This document shows positions 60,061 through 64,000 of a DNA stretch of 64,000 nucleotides, in pieces. Under the pieces are notes generated by a model. That model made no database searches, was not told the origin of the DNA, and saw only the letters and a list, made by a program, of their open reading frames with translations. A program made the position numbers and the translations under genes. Position 1 is the stretch's first letter. Each line of letters starts with the position of its first letter. Source of the DNA: Zobellia nedashkovskayae (GTDB lineage Bacteria; Bacteroidota; Bacteroidia; Flavobacteriales; Flavobacteriaceae); the NCBI RefSeq assembly GCF_015330125.1, contig NZ_JADDXR010000002.1, positions 744,001-808,000 of the forward strand. Reading direction: 5' to 3'.

Positions 60061-62025
60061 TTATCTCAGTTTAAAAGTGATAGGTATAGAATAAGGTACA
60101 TTTACATTTTCACCGTTATGTTTCCCCGGAATCATTTTAGGTAATTTAGAAATAATACGTTCCGCTTCCTCTTCGAAAGATTTATCGGGGCCTCTTGTAG
60201 AAATATGAGTAATGTTTCCTGAGGTATCCATTAGGAAAATTACCAGAACCCTGCCTTGAATCCCTCTTTCTTGTGTATCCTGCGGATATCTGAAATTCTT
60301 GGAAATATGCCGATACATACTTTGCTGAAAACAATCTAACATGTCATCAGCGTTTTCACAGCCGGGAAAAACAGGAGGACTGCCAACATTTCTAAATGCC
60401 ACAGAATTCCCATAGGCCATTTGCGCTTCAGTAGATAATTTGGCTATTTGTTCTTTTTGCATCTGCACATAGTCAGCATCTGCATTAAATGGATTGAACC
60501 CAGCTTGTTCTAACTTAAAAGATATAGGAATTGAAAATGGCACTTTCACGGTTTTACCCGCGTAAGAACCCGGCGCCATACGCGGCAATTTTTCAATGAT
60601 ACGAACTGCTTCAGCTTCTAATAATTCATGAGGACCTCTTTTTCTAATTTTTACAATTGAACCATCTTCATCAATGGTAAACATGATACTTACCCTACCT
60701 TCAATTCCTTGTCTCTGGGCTTCTTCGGGATATTTAAAATGTTTACTAATATGTTTCTGCATGTTTTGTTGAAAGCAAGCTCTCACGTCCGTTTCACCTT
60801 CACATCCAGGAAAAACTGGAACTTTATCTACATAGGAGAAAGGCACTTGGTTATCTTCTTTATAAATTTTCTTCCAATCATACGGTTCTCCCGCAGAAGG
60901 TATAAAGTTTTTAAAATACTCTGGTGAACCACTATTATCAATTGTCATTTTAGCCTGTATTGGCTCATTGTTAATTCCAGAAATAAATACGTCCTCCTTT
61001 GTGCTTTCAAACTTCAACGAATTTTCGGAATCTTCTACCTTCAAGCTCCAAACTTCTTCCGAATTCGCTAGAGACTTTAATTTTGTATACACCTTAGTTT
61101 CCTCTTCTTCCGAGAGATTATCTACACTACTTACGGTTATGATATTTTCATTATTGGCAGCATCATCCTTACTATCATTTTCGCACGAGGTATAAAACAA
61201 CATACCCAGCACCAAGGGCAATAATGCCAAATACTTTAATTTAAAAACCGATTTTGATTGTGATTTTTGTAACATGACGATTCGTTTTTTGATTAATGAT
61301 GATTTAAAAAAGTGATTGATGAATGAAATATTCTGTGTTTGAAAAACTTGTGACAGCAACAATTGGTATTGTTCGTTTTTATTACTCTTTGCCACTTTTG
61401 CATCGGCGATGAACTCGTGCAATTCCGAAATTCTATTTTGATAGACATAGACTAGCGGATTAAACCAACCTACAATACGCATTAGCTCAAAGAAGAGCAA
61501 GTCCCAAGAATGACCTTGCTTTATATGAACCAGCTCATGGGCTATAATATTGGTGTAATCTGTTTTTGAAACCTTATCTCCAATGAAAATGGATTTAAAA
61601 AACGAGAAGGCAATGTTACTATTAGAAACCAATATTTGGGTATATTCCTTAAAGCTAATCTTGTCGCCTTTTGCCCTTAATAGATATAGTTGGCGCAACT
61701 TATGAACCAACAGTAGTGTAGAAACTAGCGCGCCCAATCCATACAAGACCATTTGCCATGAAATATCAAACCCGGAAATTTCTTGAGGGTTAAGAGTAAC
61801 CGCATTATCCACTCCCCAAAGCGCCTCTCCATATTCAATGTAAGGCTGTTCCACAGTAGTTTTAAAAGCTTCAATCTTTACAAAAGGCAGCAAGAGCGAT
61901 AGCAAAAACGTGCTTAAAAGATAAAAACGGTTCCATTGAAAAAAGGTTTCTAGCTTTAAGAAAAAATCATAAATAACAAGAAAGACCAGTTGAAAAGCGA
62001 TGCACTCTAAGATATACTGTACCAT
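60061..62025 (-). CDS. M56 family (BlaR1-like) metallopeptidase with two TonB C-terminal domains (second copy)
   Basis: The 654-residue protein has four hydrophobic segments with the zinc motif HELVH (about residues 164-168) and WFNPLVYVYQ. This is the BlaR1/MecR1 peptidase domain. After a fourth membrane segment (KYLALLPLVLGMLF), the periplasmic part carries a linker and two homologous TonB_C domains. Each opens with FPGCE and a CFQQ unit, then YP, GRV and a GPxxxxxxEAxRII-type helix, and ends with a P(Y/F)SIPI(S/T)FKL strand. Such domains bind energy transducers or periplasmic partners. It lies between the repressor and the TPR gene. Confidence 0.88.
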   Translation of the reverse strand: MVQYILECIAFQLVFLVIYDFFLKLETFFQWNRFYLLSTFLLSLLLPFVKIEAFKTTVEQPYIEYGEALWGVDNAVTLNPQEISGFDISWQMVLYGLGALVSTLLLVHKLRQLYLLRAKGDKISFKEYTQILVSNSNIAFSFFKSIFIGDKVSKTDYTNIIAHELVHIKQGHSWDLLFFELMRIVGWFNPLVYVYQNRISELHEFIADAKVAKSNKNEQYQLLLSQVFQTQNISFINHFFKSSLIKKRIVMLQKSQSKSVFKLKYLALLPLVLGMLFYTSCENDSKDDAANNENIITVSSVDNLSEEEETKVYTKLKSLANSEEVWSLKVEDSENSLKFESTKEDVFISGINNEPIQAKMTIDNSGSPEYFKNFIPSAGEPYDWKKIYKEDNQVPFSYVDKVPVFPGCEGETDVRACFQQNMQKHISKHFKYPEEAQRQGIEGRVSIMFTIDEDGSIVKIRKRGPHELLEAEAVRIIEKLPRMAPGSYAGKTVKVPFSIPISFKLEQAGFNPFNADADYVQMQKEQIAKLSTEAQMAYGNSVAFRNVGSPPVFPGCENADDMLDCFQQSMYRHISKNFRYPQDTQERGIQGRVLVIFLMDTSGNITHISTRGPDKSFEEEAERIISKLPKMIPGKHNGENVNVPYSIPITFKLR

Positions 62026-62041
62026 CAGAATAAGGTTTTAA

Positions 62042-62425
62042 TTATTTTTCCTTTTTGCCATCCGGCTCTTCAATTTTTTTAATGTCCTTTAAAATGGATT
62101 CCAATTCAGTCAGACTCATATCATTCTTCTTCATAAAGAAGGAAACCATACTTTTAAATGAACCTTGAAAATACCCATCTACCAACTTGTTTATACTCTG
62201 ATTACTGTAATCCGATTTCTTTACAAGCGGAAAATATAGGTATCCCTTACCCTCCTTTTCATGGTTCACAAAACCCTTGCTTTCCAAAATTCTAACAATT
62301 GTTGAAACCGTGTTGTAAGCGGGTTTTGGTTCTGGCAACTGTTCAATTATTGTTGCCACGTTACACTTTTCCAGCAACCATAATTGCTGCATTACCTCTT
62401 CTTCCGCCTTTGTTAATTGCTTCAT
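62042..62425 (-). CDS. BlaI/MecI/CopY family transcriptional repressor (second copy)
   Basis: The 127-residue winged-helix repressor (MKQLTKAEEEVMQQLWLLEK, then NTVSTIVRILESKGFVNHE and GYLYFPLVKKSDY) resembles the first copy at 45061 but is clearly distinct. It is followed after 16 bp by its M56 partner and then the TPR gene. The promoter region holds three palindromes built on AACTA/TAGTT. These differ from the TCTA/TAGA palindromes of the first system, so the two repressors should not cross-bind. Confidence 0.93.
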   Translation of the reverse strand: MKQLTKAEEEVMQQLWLLEKCNVATIIEQLPEPKPAYNTVSTIVRILESKGFVNHEKEGKGYLYFPLVKKSDYSNQSINKLVDGYFQGSFKSMVSFFMKKNDMSLTELESILKDIKKIEEPDGKKEK

Positions 62426-62427
62426 TT

Positions 62428-62495
62428 AACTAAATATTTAGTTCATTCTCAAAACAAATATAACTAAAAACATAGTTTAAACTAAATTTTTAGTT
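62428..62495. promoter_or_regulatory. Three operator-like palindromes for the second BlaI
   Basis: AACTAAATATTTAGTT (62428-62443, perfect), AACTAAAAACATAGTT (62462-62477) and AACTAAATTTTTAGTT (62480-62495) share AACTA-n6-TAGTT. They sit directly upstream of the repressor start. Centres are 34 and 18 bp apart. Confidence 0.78.
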
Positions 62496-62637
62496 CAAAA
62501 AAAATAAAATGGATCTACTTTTCTCATCAATGCTCCTAACAATCTAACAGCCAGATTATAATTTAAAAACAACCATATGATGGACATGAAGGGTGTAACA
62601 AAATGTACTTATCTTCGTCCAACAGGAAATTGACTAA

Positions 62638-63153
62638 ATGGATATTGTATTACTTATTTTTGGTTTCATTTTTATGCTCGTCGGGATTTTAGGCAGCTTC
62701 TTGCCCATACTCCCCGGACCTCCTATTAGCTGGGTTGGTCTTTTATTATTACACCTCACAAAGGCAGTACCACCAGACAGTTGGTTTTTAGGAATTACTG
62801 CTGCCCTGGCTCTAGTGGTTTTTGGACTAGATTATGTAATTCCTGCTATGGGAACAAAGAAATTTGGCGGAACAAAATATGGAGTTATCGGTACCACTTT
62901 AGGTCTTTTGGTTGCCCTATTCTTTCCGATTTTAGGCCCGTTTGGTATTATAGTTTGGCCTTTTGCTGGTGCATTGGTAGGTGAATTATTGAATAAAGCC
63001 GATGGAAAAACAGCTACCAAAGCCGCTTTCGGGTCGTTTCTAGGCTTTTTGACCGGTACTTTTATGAAGTTCTTGATTGCAATAATCTATTTAGGTCTTT
63101 TCATTTCTAAGGCTTGGAACTACCGACTTGAATTGTTTCCGTTTTTAAACTAG
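62638..63153 (+). CDS. DUF456 family membrane protein
   Basis: The 171-residue protein is almost entirely hydrophobic with four to five membrane segments. GILGSFLPILPGPPISWVG and the Gly-rich GTKYGVIGTTLGLLVALFFPILGPFG repeat are the conserved DUF456 features. The family is widespread and unstudied; small-molecule or ion movement has been guessed. It is divergent from the second BlaI operon and ends at a strong terminator. Confidence 0.88.
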   Translation: MDIVLLIFGFIFMLVGILGSFLPILPGPPISWVGLLLLHLTKAVPPDSWFLGITAALALVVFGLDYVIPAMGTKKFGGTKYGVIGTTLGLLVALFFPILGPFGIIVWPFAGALVGELLNKADGKTATKAAFGSFLGFLTGTFMKFLIAIIYLGLFISKAWNYRLELFPFLN

Positions 63154-63173
63154 TGCTTATAAAATAGAATAAA

Positions 63174-63202
63174 AAAAACCTTGCTCTAAGCGCAAGGTTT
63201 TT
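63174..63202. terminator. Intrinsic terminator, bidirectional
   Basis: ACCTTGC pairs with GCAAGGT around a seven-base loop, with A-run and T-run on either side. It lies between DUF456 and the convergent nitroreductase gene. Confidence 0.9.
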
Positions 63203-63243
63203 TTTGTTTTCAAGTAAAAAGTTTAATGAATTCTAAGCAATTT

Positions 63244-63798
63244 CTAGTCCATCCAAACTACTTTATCTTCTATTGGAGTTCTTTCCCCTTCGGGGATTTC
63301 TTCATCGGAATACCCCATATAGAAAAAGCCGAAACAGGCTTCACCATCATTCATTTCAAAAAAATCATTCATGTGTTTTACCAATCCCGGTGAGCTCCAG
63401 TAAGAACCGATACCCATTTCTGTACAGCATAACCACATATTCTGAACAGCCATTGCTGTAGCGGCCACTTCTTCCCATTTAGGAATACTTTGTGCAGGGT
63501 CTCTTTGCATACAGATGGCTATAATAGCCGCTGCACGCTTTGGGTTTTCAATTAGTTTTTTGGCTTTGAATTCCTTTGGATTAGGTTCATTTTCCAAATA
63601 CTTCAGAGAAAGAAATAGCCCTAATTTCTTTTGAGACTCGCCTTGTAAAACTTTAAACCGCCAAGGTTCCGTTTTCTTATGTGTAGGAGCCCAATTAGCC
63701 ACCTCTAATATTTTTTCAATATCCGCTTTAGCTATAGGCTTGTCATTATATTGAGCCGGAAAAACCGATCGTCTGTTTTTTATAAGGTCAAAAATCAC
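63244..63798 (-). CDS. Nitroreductase family protein (YdjA-like)
   Basis: The 184-residue flavoprotein fits the short nitroreductase subgroup. It has FDLIKNRRSVFPAQY with the FMN-phosphate Arg pair, VANWAPTHKKTEPWRF, AVQNMWLCCTEMGIGSYW and CFGFFYMGY. These proteins bind FMN as dimers and reduce nitro or other electron-poor substrates with NAD(P)H. It lies 44 bp downstream of the homogentisate dioxygenase end on the same strand and may be cotranscribed with it. Confidence 0.9.
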   Translation of the reverse strand: MIFDLIKNRRSVFPAQYNDKPIAKADIEKILEVANWAPTHKKTEPWRFKVLQGESQKKLGLFLSLKYLENEPNPKEFKAKKLIENPKRAAAIIAICMQRDPAQSIPKWEEVAATAMAVQNMWLCCTEMGIGSYWSSPGLVKHMNDFFEMNDGEACFGFFYMGYSDEEIPEGERTPIEDKVVWMD

Positions 63799-63842
63799 TT
63801 ATTTTATTTTGTTTAATTTCTAATTCAGTTTCTCTTATAAAT

Positions 63843-64000
63843 CTACTCTAACCAACTTTTGTAATACTTACCATCATCTATATCCATGGCCTGTTGGGTT
63901 AATTTTAATGGCTTAAAAGTATCGATCATTACCGCAAGTTCTTCAGTTTTGGTTTTACCAATACTAGCTTCATAAGTTCCTGGGTGCGGACCATGAGGAA
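63843..64000 (-). CDS. hmgA: Homogentisate 1,2-dioxygenase, C-terminal part (cut by the window edge)
   Basis: Fifty-one codons before the stop encode GPHPGTYEASIGKTK, ELAVMIDTFKPL and a C-terminal KYYKSWLE. These closely resemble the end of homogentisate dioxygenases, which cleave the aromatic ring in tyrosine degradation with non-heme iron. The rest of the gene lies beyond base 64000. The identification rests on the tail only, but the pattern is distinctive. Confidence 0.85.
   Translation of the reverse strand, partial: PHGPHPGTYEASIGKTKTEELAVMIDTFKPLKLTQQAMDIDDGKYYKSWLE

Overview
The window is a stretch of chromosome from a Gram-negative member of the Bacteroidota, almost certainly a marine-type Flavobacteriaceae. 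The DNA is AT-rich. Many secreted proteins end their signal peptide in the flavobacterial style (...AQ) or are SPII lipoproteins. Several families are typical of the group: DUF6090, DUF4230, DUF4260, DUF4407, CRTAC1-type FG-GAP proteins, BlaI/M56 pairs and type I L-asparaginase. Ribosome binding sites are mostly weak, as usual in this clade. No genus can be fixed from sequence reading alone.

Layout. 0-24.3 kb is ordinary core chromosome: tRNA-Ser(GGA), tatD-family nuclease and L-asparaginase, the 2-oxoglutarate dehydrogenase pair sucA-sucB, galE and a nucleotide-sugar aminotransferase, Kdo transferase waaA, a Tat-exported sugar isomerase-like protein, an FAH-family hydrolase, a hybrid histidine kinase, an ABC-F ATPase, two alpha/beta hydrolases, and pta-ackA. 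Genes are separated by clear hairpin terminators.

24.4-42.7 kb is an accessory region. It lies between a short remnant of a tRNA-Leu 3' end (about 24.45 kb) and an intact tRNA-Leu(UAG) at 42633-42714. A decayed full-length tRNA-Leu copy (38055-38138) and another 3'-end remnant (about 42507-42525) lie inside it. Two genes are cut near these remnants: a 3'-truncated secreted-protein gene at 24659 and a 5'-truncated DUF2062 gene at 38165. No integrase is visible. The cargo is a Crp-like regulator with a membrane protein; a class III nucleotidyl cyclase with a membrane-anchored AraC/TolB-like/TPR regulator; a family of tiny basic peptides of about 37 aa (three tandem genes at 29785-30217 and an inverted remnant at 26077-26163); two exported proteins that share the same N-terminal leader; an acyltransferase; an oxidoreductase; a CPBP protease-like protein with a serine hydrolase; a tightly overlapping operon around a CRTAC1 protein; and a potassium channel.

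42.8-64 kb returns to chromosome-like content: an M20 dipeptidase, a PhnA protein, a BlaI/M56 sensor-repressor pair with three operator-like palindromes, DUF4407, a free-standing HPt protein, a DUF5060 glycoside hydrolase-like lipoprotein, a YdjM-like membrane hydrolase, a MutS-like membrane ATPase, small housekeeping proteins, hemW, ruvC, a second BlaI/M56/TPR operon with a different set of operator palindromes, DUF456, a nitroreductase, and the 3' end of homogentisate 1,2-dioxygenase at the window edge.

The most unusual material is the 26-31.7 kb block. There the peptide family brackets a membrane one-component regulator and a cyclase whose substrate-specifying residues are not canonical. 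It is followed by two unrelated exported proteins carrying a duplicated leader.
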